DNA of 64,000 nt, from contig CM077013.1 of NCBI GenBank assembly GCA_039090855.1, positions 135,243,240 to 135,307,239 on the forward strand, in the 5' to 3' direction. The notes beneath the pieces are model-generated. The model worked only from the letters and a program-made list of their open reading frames with translations. It was not told where the DNA came from and did not search any database. Positions within the stretch are counted from its first letter, which is position 1; every line of letters begins with the position of its first letter. The position numbers and the translations under genes are program-made. Positions 42,986 to 54,883 of this stretch are shown here, one piece after another. This DNA is from Macrothele yani (lineage: Eukaryota > Arthropoda > Arachnida > Araneae > Macrothelidae).

Positions 42986-45380
42986 GAGAGTTGCTGTGCT
43001 TAGCAAGAAAACAAGTCGGAAAAACTTAAGGATACAAAACACCAGCAGTAATCCCGCTGCAAAACACAGTGAAGCCAACAGATACTATTGCAAGATTGAA
43101 CATATCCTCCATTATGGAGGCTAATGATTGAAAGATAGGTGGGAGCGCTTATGTGCTGCCATCTGTTGGCCCTGTGAGAGTTATTTCCCAGTCAAATTTG
43201 AAGCAGTATGGTAGTGTCAACTCGTAAGAAAAAATAAACTTATGAAATTCAACTTTTTACCAAAAAGAAAAATGCGTAAGTTACTTAATTCTTTCTTCCT
43301 TTTAATATTTACTGGAACATTAAAAATATAGTTACAGAATTTTGGAACTCTACTTATTTTAGTCTCATCATATTTTTAGTTCTCGCCGTATACTTATACT
43401 ATGAAGATGATGAAATTAAGAAATTTAATCCATTTTATTTATACTTTGCAGCCAAAAAATATGGTAATCTCTTTCTAAGTTTGGAGTCTGCAATCTACGA
43501 CATGCATACCATATGTAACATACAACAAATTTTAAGTGTAACCTGGTATGGTGACGAATTTTATTCTTTGGGTTTTATACAAAGTGAATAAGTTGTTACG
43601 GAGATTTAATACTAGAACTCAGGCAAAGATATTATTTCGCTTTTGTGCTCCATTTCCTTTGTTTCCACATTGTGTGAGAGAATATCTTGTTGTATCATCC
43701 CGCATTGAAACATCGGAAACACGGTTTATTTAGAGACACCAGTTTGTCGTGTTTTAGGGTCTCAGCCTTTGTATTTTGTAGACGCATTAGTATTTTCCAG
43801 CTCATTTGATCTTTGCCTCCTTAATTTCAAAACAGACAACTGAAAGTGCAAGCTCTCTTAGTTTCTACCTTGTAGTTTGTTATGCCGACAGAGGTGGTTT
43901 TCCCATGGGTTTTTGTGGAAGTAAAGGGATGAGTTTGCATGGAAACAAGGGGGAGTGGAGAGAGTAGACTTGGAGAATTGAAAGCGGGCAGTCGCAAAGA
44001 GGAGGCAGGGGAAAAGCCTCAGGTGTTAGGAAGAGGTCGTAAACTAACTGGGGGAATGGAGGTTTTCTCTGCAGGGAGAGAAAGGAGATGGAGGAAATGA
44101 CCGAAGCAGGATTTAGGGAAGGAAATTTTTGTTTCAGAGGAACAGGCAGCAAGAATTAGTGAGCTAAGAACAACTTTTCTGTGATTAAGTAAAGAAAGGT
44201 ATAAAGTGTTTTTAAGAGATCTAAAGGATTGCAAAAATTATTACTTATAGCTATTTTATTATCTTCAACTGTACAAGATTTTGCAAGTTAACATAAACCA
44301 CCTAACAAAGTTGTACAGCATATAAGTTTGCAGGTACATCCAGATTATGGTCACCGTAATGATAGCATCATGCAAAGACTTGAAGCAGATAAATGATGAT
44401 GTTACAAAAAGGGATTAGGAGTCATATTATCTCATATACTTGCCAGTGATTACGGAGATGACTGATCCCTCCTCCACCCCACCCCCACCCCCTTCAACAT
44501 GCAGCATTAGACCATCAGGTCAAATCGGCACACTGATAAGAAAAGGTCGACGACCCCTGCTTTGGGTAATCATTCATCTCTCGTGTGACATACATGATCA
44601 AACCACCTCAGCAAGTCTTTGTTAACTTTTTCTTCTACCAGAGAAGTTCTAATGCCTCTAATGCTTTTCCATTCCACCACTGAATCCATCTCACTCTCAT
44701 ATTAGCAGCTTCTGATATCTTAAAGAGTCCGTTACTTTGCTACTCTCATTGTTATAAAACACTGTTGATCTTGGACATTTTTTTTTTGCAGATGAATATT
44801 CCCTTAAGACATGAAACTTAGAATTATTTGAAGTTTTACAGTGGCCAATATTTATAAAATCTTTTCTGCTGTCTCACAGAAGAATTCTCATAAAATAACT
44901 TCACAAAATTTAGGAATGATTGATATGAGCCTGTGAGATGCTGTTAATTATTTGCAAATTCTTGTAGAATGACAAAGTCAAACTTCTGTGCTTTTGGTGT
45001 CTTTCCATAAGTGTGTTAACACATTAAGGGCTGATTTTTAGTACCAGATTTAGTTTATACTGTATTCAGAGTGCAAATCAAGGTTCTTGTCATGGGGGGG
45101 GGGGCATTTCACCATTGTTTCCTGTACCAACATGCTTTGCGTGCTGACGTTTCAAAAGTAAATAACATTTCCTCAAGTTATGCGAATAAAAGGCCATGCA
45201 AAATACTGCAAATTACATGAATAATTTAGCTTTTTAAAAAGAAACATATTTATGTAATTATGAAAAATACATCAAAGAGAAACAAAATAACAAGACAAAG
45301 AAAAATACATTTACCTTAAACAAATTGTTTGAATGAGATGATGTCTTGACGATTATGGGCAAAACACGTAACAATATTAA
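42986..45380. other. Unassigned stretch
   Basis: No recognisable gene. A purine-rich block at 43900-44160 and C-rich runs near 44470 give chance ORFs. A G run lies at 45096. Confidence 0.5.
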
Positions 45381-45610
45381 CAAAGAAAGGTAACTTGATC
45401 ACGCTAGTTACGTTAACTGAAAACTTTTTCAAAAAGTTCGTAAGTTGGAAGCTTTCGACCTTATCTTAGGTCTTCATCACGTCTGGCAACAATCTTAGTC
45501 CTCCATTGGCGTGATGAAGACCTAAGATAAGGTCGAAAGCTTCCAACTTACGAACTTTTTGTAAAAGTTTTCAGTTAACGTAACTAGCGTGATCAAGTTA
45601 CCTTTCTTTG
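45381..45610. mobile_element. Foldback element, third type, with hammerhead-like core
   Basis: Arms 45381-45481 and 45510-45610 (101 bp each, two or fewer mismatches) around a 28-bp loop. The right arm reads GTGATGAAGACC..GGTCGAAAG (45511-45539): GUGAUGA, a GACC/GGUC hairpin, then GAAA; the left arm has it on the other strand. The flanks share TGAGATGATGTC.TTGA (about 45337 and 45612), a possible target duplication within the hAT transposase. Confidence 0.9.
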
Positions 45611-45614
45611 TGAG

Positions 45615-47671
45615 ATGATGTCCTTGATGTTTCTTGTTGATGCGGTATGTCTGTAGCAGAGTGATGGCCCTCTTGTATCCAATCAGCTGCAAATCGTTTT
45701 GCTGAAAAATCATCTAAAGCAGGTCCAACATTAGGGATGATAGTGTTTGAATGCTCATTTTGTTCCTTAGCTTGGTCATGGTATTGTTCATTATACTGAA
45801 CCCTCTTTCACACTGTGCCGAAGACACTGGCACTACTTTAATTCTGTTAAATAGCTTTTTTAATGAATTAACTAAATATTCCTGGTTTTTTACTTCCTTA
45901 AATGCACAGAATTCCTTGATGGTTTTTGAAACAATAGAATCTTCCATGATTTTTATCGTGGATTTTTACTGAATTGTAAAATGACTAACTCTGTCATCAC
46001 CAAAGAGAACAAGTCTTCTACAGCTTTTAGGCCAATATGTTTGGTTTAATACTTCACAGTCTTTAAAAAGTTATTAGCATTTGAGAATCTTGCATTGAAA
46101 TGATCAATTAGGCTATGTAAGAACTGTTTTCTAAAGCTGCAGAAAGTTTTTTTTTTTTTTGATCGTTCTTTTATATCTTGACCCCGATTTTTCCCAGTTT
46201 CTGAATATTCAGCATTTGCTGCTTTGTGATGAATCCCTTCACCTTCAGCTTTCTTCATTGCATTTAGTGACACTTAGCTCAGATGAAACAGAGATTGCAT
46301 CTGATTTCTGTGATTGAAAATACAGTGATAGTTGTTTTAAAACTTCTCGAGTGTCTCTGAACATTGCTAACTCTACTACAAAAGTCCATGTTATCAACTT
46401 TTCCAACAATCCTCGATATTTTGCTTTATTTCTTGAATTTAAGGAGTCATCACATTTCTTATTTTTCAAAAATTGGACTAATTATGAGTAGCTTGTCATT
46501 ACAGCTTTTACTGCTGTGCAGCAAGATGATGCCACCCATCGAATGTCAAACATTTTCCCTATTTTTCTGAATTCACTTCTCAAAGTAGTAGCAACTTCTT
46601 CTATCTCTCTTTGTTTTTTTTTGTTTTTTTTGGACTGACTGAGAAAATTCCATATGAAGAGCCTACAAATGATTTAAAATAAAGAGGGACCAACATTGAA
46701 TTAATAACATCATTTACAGCAAGTTTAAGCAGTAAATAACAATCAGGTCTTGGTTATACTTACTCTTCAAGAATGTAACCACTCCTCTATAAACTCCTTG
46801 TTAATTGGCTGCACCATCTGATGCAAATCCAATTAGCTGTTTGCATAATATTTCATCTGTAATGCCATGTTTATTAAAGCAAAAGGAAATGCTGTTTGCA
46901 ATTGCCTTGCCAGTCAGAGAAGTTAATTCTATAATATCAAAAAAATAATTTCATGGCTCACTATCATGCATACATCGAATGTACAAAATCAGACTTGATT
47001 TTTAGCTGCACAGAAATTACGTGCGATTAGCTCAATGCTCTCTTCATTTTTTTCTTCCTACAGTCGGAATTCTTTTGTCGATGCTGCTGGCAGTCTTTCA
47101 TTTTTTCTTTCTTCCAATATTTCAACACATTTTAGGTGAAACTTGCTTCTCCCATGGGTACTGATTTTGTCGTTCAGTTTTTTTAATTGCTCTTAGCTTT
47201 CATCCCTTTGATGAATGCTGTTTCAATACATAATTTGCTGTCTTTTAAGGCACCATGTTTTTGCCCATCACTGCAGAAGGAACAAATTATCTCCCAAGAG
47301 GCTTTGTGTGTGTGAAAGCCAAGGCCTACTACTTAAAAAAAAAAAAAAAAAAAAAAAGTCCACTTTTCAAGTTGCTGCAACGTGATACAGCCACCAATTA
47401 AGTTCGTAGAACTATACGTGCCCACAACATCTGCATCACCATGCAGTGAATCAGTTTCTTCTGAACAGATAAGCACAGATTCTTTTAAATCACCACTAGC
47501 ACTTAACTTCTGGAATGAAGATGAACACGAATTAGGCATATCGGAATTCTGTTGGGCTGTTGTTGTTGAAGAAGCTCTGGCAGATAAACTATCACTCACT
47601 GATGCCTTAGTATTTTTCTGTTTTATAAACAGTTCAGATAAAACCACTTGACATTTCATTTTGTAAGTATA
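45615..47671 (-). pseudogene. hAT transposase (KIAA1586/ZMYM-like type), decayed
   Basis: Minus-strand order: an N-terminal region with SFCSDGQKHGALK (a C..C zinc-finger half, about 47280); YRGLLEKLITWTFVVELAMF and REVLKQLSLYFQSQKSDAIS (about 46245-46469); and the dimerisation end VPVSSAQCERGFSIMNNTMT with KLRNKMSIQTLSSLMLDLL (45714-45947) running on to VGPALDDFSAKRFAADWIQE. These blocks match hAT-derived proteins such as KIAA1586. Many frameshifts. The foldback at 45381-45610 interrupts its end, and the hAT at 47680 sits just upstream of its start. Outer termini were not located. Confidence 0.75.
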
Positions 47672-47889
47672 GTTGCTTGCAGTGGCGGCTCGTGGTAGGA
47701 AAAATAGGTGAAGAGCTACAAGAGCAATATGAAAAGATATCTGCTGTCTTCAATGAAAATCAGTTAATGAGAACTTACCTATTTTTTTATATATTAGATC
47801 AATTCTTCTTCCCTTTAAAGCTGGAAATTTGTCGATTATGTCGTCATAAAATGGCTGTTTCTCCGTGACTTCAAGAAAATGTCTTTCTA

Positions 47890-49864
47890 AATAGAAATAT
47901 TTGCCAAAGAAGCAAGTTTATCTGGAGAAATAGTGTTTCTTGAGTAAGTTTGTATTCTTTTAAGGCAAGAAAAACTTCTTTCCACTGAAACACTTGCAGA
48001 TGCAATTGTTAAAATCCGGGAAACCAATTTATAAGCTTCTGTAAAAATGCCTTTATCTCCATGAAGCACTCGAAAAGTTAATGAGTCGATATATTCCTTA
48101 ATTTTTCATCAGCATATACAAGACTTGGTTCATTTTTAAAGCTCTGGTGTTTAGTAAATATTTTTCCGTAAAAATGTTGTAGATTTTCAAAAGCGTGAGA
48201 GGGAAAGCATGAATTAAATTGGTCAAATTTGGTTGTGTCAGCAAGACAGGGAAATTGAAGTTTAAGTTTCTCGCTGTCTTGAAATATTATATCCATTTCC
48301 ATAAGAATGTGGTACAAAATTTCAAAATACAATTGTTTATACTTTTGAAAAATTGTTTCTTGTGTAAGAGCAGCATATTCCCGTTTAGATCTGCTTATTT
48401 CTGCGATTTTGCTATCTTTCCAAACAATGTTTCAAATACCTCATCGTTCCTTTTATGGCTCAAAATTTCAATTTTTTTTTATTTATTTATTTTTTTTTTG
48501 AGTAACACAGTATATGTCTAGTGATTTTTTCTGCAAAATTTCGAATAATAGATCGGTGAACCAAATATTTCATTAAATACTATTTCCCAAAAATGTAAAT
48601 TCAAAAGTGTTCATATCATTTAAAAACCCTTGGACAAGTTAAATAGATTTTTTGTCTGATTGGTCACTATTTGTGAGAAATTCGAATACTTCTTTCAATT
48701 TATCCCAATCTTCAACTATTACACTTACTAACTTTGAAGTGGAGGACCATCGAGTTTCTGTTATGATTGGCATGCCTCTTGCGGTTGTTAATGTGAGTGT
48801 ATTGTTTTTCACCACTAAGAGAAGCGATCGCTTCGCTGAGTGGTGAAAAAAACAAAGGAATTACACTGAGCCTTGCAAAAAATATTTGACACTTAGAAAT
48901 TTTAGAAAAACTCTGCTGTAATACAAGGTTCAAACGATTTACTAAGCAATAACAAAAACAGATTGAGAAGCTTTATGCTTAATTTTTTCTGGAGCCCAGT
49001 CAAGTGTCTAGACATTGCGCTTGCCCCATCGCAACATTGTCCTATTGACTTGTGTTGATAATCAAACTGTTCCAAAATGTTGTCTAGTATTTTGTATAAA
49101 GCTTCTGACGTTCTGTCTTCACTCACACCATGGAAACCCAAAAATCGCTCAACCAATACACCTTCCGAATCAACAGATCTCATTATTAAAGAGCACTCGG
49201 AAGTCTGGTTACGTCTTCTCGTCTACTTGAATATAAAAGCATCGAACTTCATTTATTTCATTTTTGACGTGATCGTTTATATATTCAGAAATGCATTCAA
49301 TTAATTTGTTTTGAATAGTTTTTGAGTCACTTGTGAAGACATTTTTTATCGTTTTGTATTGATTTTGAATTTTAAAGGACTTCTTTATATCAACAGTGAA
49401 AGCAATTCCTTGAATTTCTATGATTTATCGAGTCAATGCCTTCGTCATGGTCACGGAATGCTAGTCCTTGTTTACTCAAATACAGTACTGCATCAATCAT
49501 TGTCTGCAGGAAAAGTCTATTTAAACGAACGCTTTCGTTGAAATGCATTTTCAAAAGCCTAGCATTCTCCCTCAGTTCATCGGCAATGGTGTTCTGATTC
49601 TTTTCAAAATTATTTAGCATTAATTTGCATTTCAGGTGTTCGCTAGAATCACCATGTTTGTAAAGTGACCGTTTTATATTTAAGAAATCTGAAAATTGTC
49701 TTTATTCCACGCCGAATTTTATTACGAAAATTTAAGCAGGGGGCAACAAAATAATTTTTGTAACACAGAAGGGCTACAAAGCCATTTATATTCAGTAAAC
49801 CAATAAGTTTTAAAATTAATATTGTAAGATTTACCGCTCTTCTTGATTTCTTTCTTGGCAACAA
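47890..49864 (-). pseudogene. hAT transposase (ZMYM1-like), decayed
   Basis: From the N-terminal side: CYKNYFVAPCLNFRNK, LMLNNFEKNQNTIADELREN, LRQTMIDAVLYLSKQ-like text and LAFRDHDEGIDSINHRN (49390-49620), EGVLVERFLGFHGV and LDNILEQFDYQHKSIGQCCD with GASAMSR (48902-49183; the conserved G.C.DGA.AM block), and the dimerisation end ILTIASASVSVERSFSCLKR with IQTYSRNTISPDKLASL (47887-48069). Several frameshifts and stops, so inactive; the N-terminal zinc-finger region is separated by the nested element. Confidence 0.88.
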
Positions 49865-49913
49865 TTGTCAGTGAATCCGTCGGTCGTCCTTGAAATAAAG
49901 TCTCTTTTATTTA

Positions 49914-51806
49914 CGCTTTCCAACCGTAGGTTGAAAAAGCATATATGCTCCAGCTTTGTCCGTTCGTCCGTCCGTCCGTCTGAACGATAACTGGCGTGAA
50001 AATGGGTCGATTTCGATTTAATGTTAGTATGTGGTAGGGGACCACTCGGGGACGAACCCTATTGAAAATGGGACAAATGGGGTCAAAGGTCACGACGTAG
50101 GAGTGGGATCATTCCATTACCCTTATGAGTCATAACTTGCGTAAATATGGTTCGATTTCAATGAAATTTCAGTATGTAGTAGGGGACCACTGGGGACGAA
50201 CCCTATTGAAAATGGACGAAATGTGGTCAAAGGTCAGGAAATAGGATTGCAATCCATTCCATTGTCCTTATCCCATATTATTAAGGTGGACGTCAAGTAA
50301 TTTTGCTTCCTATACTTCCAATGAAAAAAACTTTTGTACACGTTTCCTTCACAATTAATGTGTTCCCAAGGATGGGAATTTGAACATCGATTAAAATAAC
50401 TTCATATTTTAACTTGGAAAACTTAATATTTTCTAAAACATAACCATAATTATATTAAAAATCAATAACTTTTCCTTTGGTGGTGTTGAAACCAGAGAAA
50501 AGATGGCGTGACCTGTACTTTGATGACGTCAGTGGACAAAAAAATGTTGGATTGCATAATTACGGTTATGGTTTAGAAAATATTAAGTATTCCAAGTTAT
50601 GAAATGAAGCTATTTTAATCAATGTTCAAATTTCATCCTTGTGAACGCATTAATTGTCCAGAAAAAAGATGGCGCAACCTGTATTTTCATGACGTCAGTA
50701 GACAAACAAATGTTGAATTGCATAATTATGGTTATGTTTTAGAAAAAATTAAGTATTGCAAGTTATAAAATGAAGATATTTTAATCGATGTTCAAATTTT
50801 CATTCTTGGGAACGCATTAATTGTGAAGAAAATGTGTACAAAAGTTTTTCCATTAGAAGTATAGGAAGCAAAGTTACTTGACGTCCACCTTAAAGTGGCA
50901 ATTCTTGTATGTATGTATGTACATTTTATTTTGAAAACGGCTCTAAGAATTTTGATGAAAGTCGTTAACCTACTGTTTTCTGGTACTAGAAATTGATTTA
51001 GCTTGATCTCGACTTTAGAAGAATTCATTTAGTGGGTTAAATAACCACCCCAAATTATAACGTTTTTAGTGATGGCGTTGTTCCATTAATGTTACCAATG
51101 CTTAGAAATCTTATGACGTCACAACTCGCGTTTGAGAATGTTGGCGCGTGGTCATGCCATCTATCTCATTACGTCATGCGTTGTTTGTGGATCCTATTAA
51201 AGATTTATGACATCACACCTTGCTAGCAGATGGTCGCAATTCCCATCTGCCTCATTACGTCACACGTTGTGTGCGTATGTCCGTCAGCACGATAACTCGC
51301 GTAACAACCGTTGGATTTCGATGAAATTTTAGTATCTGGTAGGGGATCACCTGGGAAGGAACCCTATTTCAAGTGAACGAAATGGGGTCAAAGGTCAGTT
51401 CATAGGAGAGGGATCCATTCCACTGCTGTTATGCGCCATAACTAACATAAAAAAGGTTCAATTTCGATGAAGTTTTAGTATGTAGTAGGGGACCACCTGG
51501 CGACAAACCTTATTGAAAATGGGCAAAATGGGGTCAAAGGTAAGGACACAGGAGCGGGATCTATTCCATAGCCCTTATGCATCATAACTTACGTAAAAAT
51601 GCTTCGATTGCGACAAAACTTTACCATGTTATTTCGGAGGTATACCAAGCCGGTTCTGCTGAATATCGTCGAAATGGGATCAAAGGTCAGGGCACAGGAC
51701 CGAGATTTATTCCACAGACTTTCTCATAACTTGAGTGATAACTTGAGTAATGATTTCTATAATGCTGGAAAGCGTATTATAATCAATGCATTACATGATT
51801 TTACTA
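49914..51806 (-). repeat. Second copy of the DR1-bearing tandem-unit element, inverted
   Basis: Starts CGCTTTCCAACCGTAGGTTG and ends GCTGGAAAGCG, the inverse of the element at 19200-20220; homology continues into TAATCAATGCATTACATGA. Perfect GGTCAAAGGTCA strings lie at 50081, 50225 and 51386; weaker ones near 51532 and 51678. The middle is filled by a foldback (50281-50893) and by 50895-51280, which has several TGACGTCA-like motifs. Confidence 0.88.
50281..50893. mobile_element. Foldback MITE flanked by TTAA
   Basis: Reads TTAAGGTGGACGTCAAGTAA at the left and its near-complement at the right, with TTAA at both edges. The arms are about 230 bp and include an internally repeated block around ATAATTATGGTTATG and GTTCAAATTTTCAT. 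TTAA edges suggest mobilisation by a piggyBac-type enzyme, though TTAA is common in AT-rich DNA. Confidence 0.75.
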
Positions 51807-52432
51807 ATTTGTTTTCAACTTTCCACCGATTGAACGGAATTTGCAATAAATTACAGACAATGTTGTTCACAGGATACATACTGAAAACTAAAACTATCAC
51901 TATCAGTTAAACTGTACACAAAACTAAAGTAACTAATGAAGTTTTTAACAAACAATCACAAAACACGAAAAAACATATCTCTTTTAGAAAGTATGTACCA
52001 AAACACCACAAGAAAAAATCCTTAGTGGATGCAAAGAACCCTTGGCAATCCGTCCTGTTCCACTGTGATCTCTTCGTAAGTTCATGGCTCCAGGTGCAGA
52101 GCTTTGACGTCTCATGATAAAACACTTCACTTGCCTGGCAGATAGGGGAGGGTGACGTCACAGTTACCATGGCAACTCGAACGAAAACTGCAGACTTCCA
52201 AGCATTCTCATTTCAGCTCTTCACTTGAACTGTTTTGCATATAAGGACTTGTTTTGCGTATTAAATGCGCATTGTGAAGTGATATCTAATCAAAATTTTG
52301 GGTATTTTGGCACTCAATAAATGCAAAAAAAGAATATATTATACGAAACTATTAAATAAAATCTTATTTCAAATAAAATAGGTGAAGAGGCACTTCACCT
52401 ACTTCACCTGAAAAGTCGCCACTGGTTGCTTG

Positions 52433-53518
52433 TATAAGCCTACTAACTTCAATAGCAACAAACGAAACTAATAACTATGTGGAATGTAATAACGAACACG
52501 TTGCTTCATAACCATTATTATCCATTCATTTACTGAATGATGCAGTGTTGCCAACACTCATGTTGCCAACACTCATGTTAAAGAAACATATTTGAAATAC
52601 AGCACACAGTTCCTGCACGTGCTGCTTGGTGCACAAAGTATGTTAATGCCTGCAGTGTCACTTGATGCTAGCTAGCAGATGACGTGCTTCGAACAGAAAT
52701 CGACAGATTAGTTGTTCAATGAATTTGACAGAAATTTTGATCACGAGCAATAGGCATAACAATAATAAAAAGTCATTTTAGTGCCTAGCTGCAAAAGAGA
52801 AGGGGGGGACAATTTTCTCTGGCTAGTAAAAATATTGCTGTCGTCAGCCAGAAACACAATTTTACAAGCCTGGGAACACACACCCGCTTCTTCCCTTTTC
52901 ATTTGCACTCAGACTGTATTAATGAGTGGGAGAGACAGCTGCAATGAATGTTTGCTGCTATGTTGCTTCTTGTCCTAACTTATTTATTTGTCATTCCATT
53001 ACCTCAGTTTTGTTGATCTGCTTTTAAATTGCTTTTATTTTAAAGCAAAATTTTTAATTTATTATGGAAAGGCTTTTGATTCCAGAAACCATCAGCAGTT
53101 AAATGCCTTCAAAATCCTGTGGCATTGAAAATGAAAACAACAACATTATTAACAATGTCTGAAAATGTAAGCGCAAAATATCGATTGTTCGAAGACAAGT
53201 GTCACTTTTGTAAAAACTGGAAAGGGAGTAAGCGTAAAAAATTTTACGCTTACTCCCTTTCTGATTTTCGAGAAGTATTTTGTGTTTTCTAGAGTACCCC
53301 CCCCCAGTTTGCAAACTGTCATAAAAAAACACTTCTAAAAAACACTTTTTTTTATTCTATTAAAAATATATACATTATATTAAAAAAATTTCTTCTTTGG
53401 ACATGTAGTTATTTTAATTATTTTAATAAGTATAGCAAAATTTAAATAGAGTAGTAATTGCTAAGGTTGAAAACATGCATTCTTACCTTTTTTCTGGTAA
53501 AGAACGAAATTCTGTGAT
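52433..53518. other. Remainder of the outer hAT plus unassigned sequence
   Basis: The DNA after the duplicated octamer should continue the outer hAT's 5' side, but no terminus was recognised. A 17-bp tandem duplication (TGTTGCCAACACTCATG) lies at about 52545-52578, and a 19-bp inverted pair AGGGAGTAAGCGTAAAAAA at about 53223-53262. Confidence 0.45.
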
Positions 53519-53539
53519 ATATGTGTCCGATAAGTATCC

Positions 53540-54606
53540 AGATTTTTATTTCCATCAATTACAGGAGAGAAATAAAAAATACACAATGCATAAATATGAT
53601 ACTCACATATGTAATACAGTGGTACGAACAGTCAGTCACTTTTCCACATATTCTCTGTTCAGCACAGTGCATTTCCTCCACTGATCAGCAATCAACAAAT
53701 CAATACATTCTGGTAGCGAAGAAATCAGCAGGCGTGTTGTGAATCTATTGATGGACAGCCGCTCGCAGATTGTCCATGCTCTCATAGTGGTGGCAATAAA
53801 GACTATCCTTCAAGGGACCAAAAACATGAAAATCAGAAGGTGCAAAGTCCGGACTGTAAGCAGGATACAGAAGAATGGCCCACCCTTGTTTTGCAATTTC
53901 TACTTGCACTGGTTTAGTAATATACGAACGAATGTTATCATGCTAAAGTATCACTTGATTGTTTTTCAATGTTGGCCGTTTGGTCTGGATACGCTGTGCA
54001 AGTTTTCTCGGTGTCTTCACATAGGCCTTCGCATTTATTGTTTCATTTTTTGCCAAGTACTCAACTAGAAGGATACCACGTTTGCACCCAGAAGACAGTG
54101 GCCATGACCTTGGATGCCGACGAACCAACTTTGAACTTCTTTGATGGGGGCAAATTCGGATGATGCGATTGCACACTTAGCCGTTTTGTCTCTTGTTTGA
54201 ACTGATGAATCCACATTTCATCACCTGTGATTATGCATCGCAGGGATGCGTCACCCGCATCATTGTAGCGCTGTAGCAGTTCATTATAAATGTGTAGCCT
54301 CTGGTGTTCATGCACCGCTGTAAGCATTTGGGGTACCCATCTTGCACAGATCTTCCTATAGTTGAGATGTTCATGAATAATTCATCCAACAGAATCTCTA
54401 CTGATATCCAATTCCATAGCAATATCCCGAACACGAATGCGTCTGTCACCTTTAATCAAGTCGTCAACCCGTTCAGTCGTTAAGTCAGTCACCAGCATGT
54501 TAAAATTACCTGTCCGTACATCATCTTCAAGGCTCTCGTGGCCAGCTTTGAACTTTGTAACCCATTCATAAACACTGAAAAGAAACATAGCCACATCACC
54601 ATACAC
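53540..54606 (-). pseudogene. Mariner transposase with several frameshifts
   Basis: From the N-terminal side: VYEWVTKFKAGHESLEDDVR, TERVDDLIKGDRRIRVRDIA and MELDISRDSVG (DNA-binding domain); RLHIYNELLQRYNDAGDASL; CIITGDEMWIHQFKQETKRL (first Asp); SSASKVMATVFW; YLAKNETINAKAYVKTPRKL; a stop before HDN (second Asp); then YSPDFAPSDFHVFGPLKDSL (third Asp). All three catalytic positions are visible, but stops and shifts break the frame. Confidence 0.9.
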
Positions 54607-54730
54607 CGTCTGCTTTCATGCCTCCTTTTGTTAAAAATTCCACTATTGCTCACTGCTTGAACTGAACACTTAATGTGGCCGCCATTGTTTTTGTTCGACA
54701 GCGCCAGCTAACATTAGTATCAAGCTGCTC

Positions 54731-54785
54731 CACTGAAGTGCAGTAATGTGGCCTCCAATGGCGGCCACATTACTGCACTTCAGTG
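54731..54785. repeat. Short perfect palindrome
   Basis: CACTGAAGTGCAGTAATGTG-GCC and its exact complement, 23 bp each, around a 9-base loop. It lies between the mariner's coding start and its right terminus. Confidence 0.9.
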
Positions 54786-54883
54786 AAAGTAGTCATAATA
54801 TTTTCATGAATACATACAATCATACACACAGTTTTGTATCGATAGGAATGAAACTCCGGATACTTATCAGACACCCTTTGTGT

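Larger units (their letters stand above)
47680..52424 (-). mobile_element. hAT transposon (ZMYM1-like) with perfect 8-bp duplication
   Basis: Ends CAGTGGCGGCTCGTGG (47680) and the complement of CAGTGGCGACTTTTCAGGTG (52424). The octamer GTTGCTTG flanks it exactly at 47672-47679 and 52425-52432. TAGGTGAAGAG also recurs inside both ends. It has itself received the tandem-unit element at 49914-51806. It inserted just 5' of another hAT's transposase. Confidence 0.95.
53521..54880 (-). mobile_element. Mariner (SETMAR-like family) element
   Basis: The ends share GTCYGATAAGTATCC: TGTGTCCGATAAGTATCCAG at 53523 and the complement of GTGTCTGATAAGTATCCGGA ending near 54878. Length of about 1.36 kb fits a full element. 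Confidence 0.85.

Noticed and set aside
43880..44234. Pro/Leu-rich ORFs on the minus strand
   Set aside because: They arise from a purine-rich tract. No motifs or splice sites fit.
44780..44840. Possible next glycosyltransferase exon after TTTTTTGCAG
   Set aside because: The frame closes at once (ACATGA or TAG) and none of the expected R-x-N-R or metal-binding His motifs occur.
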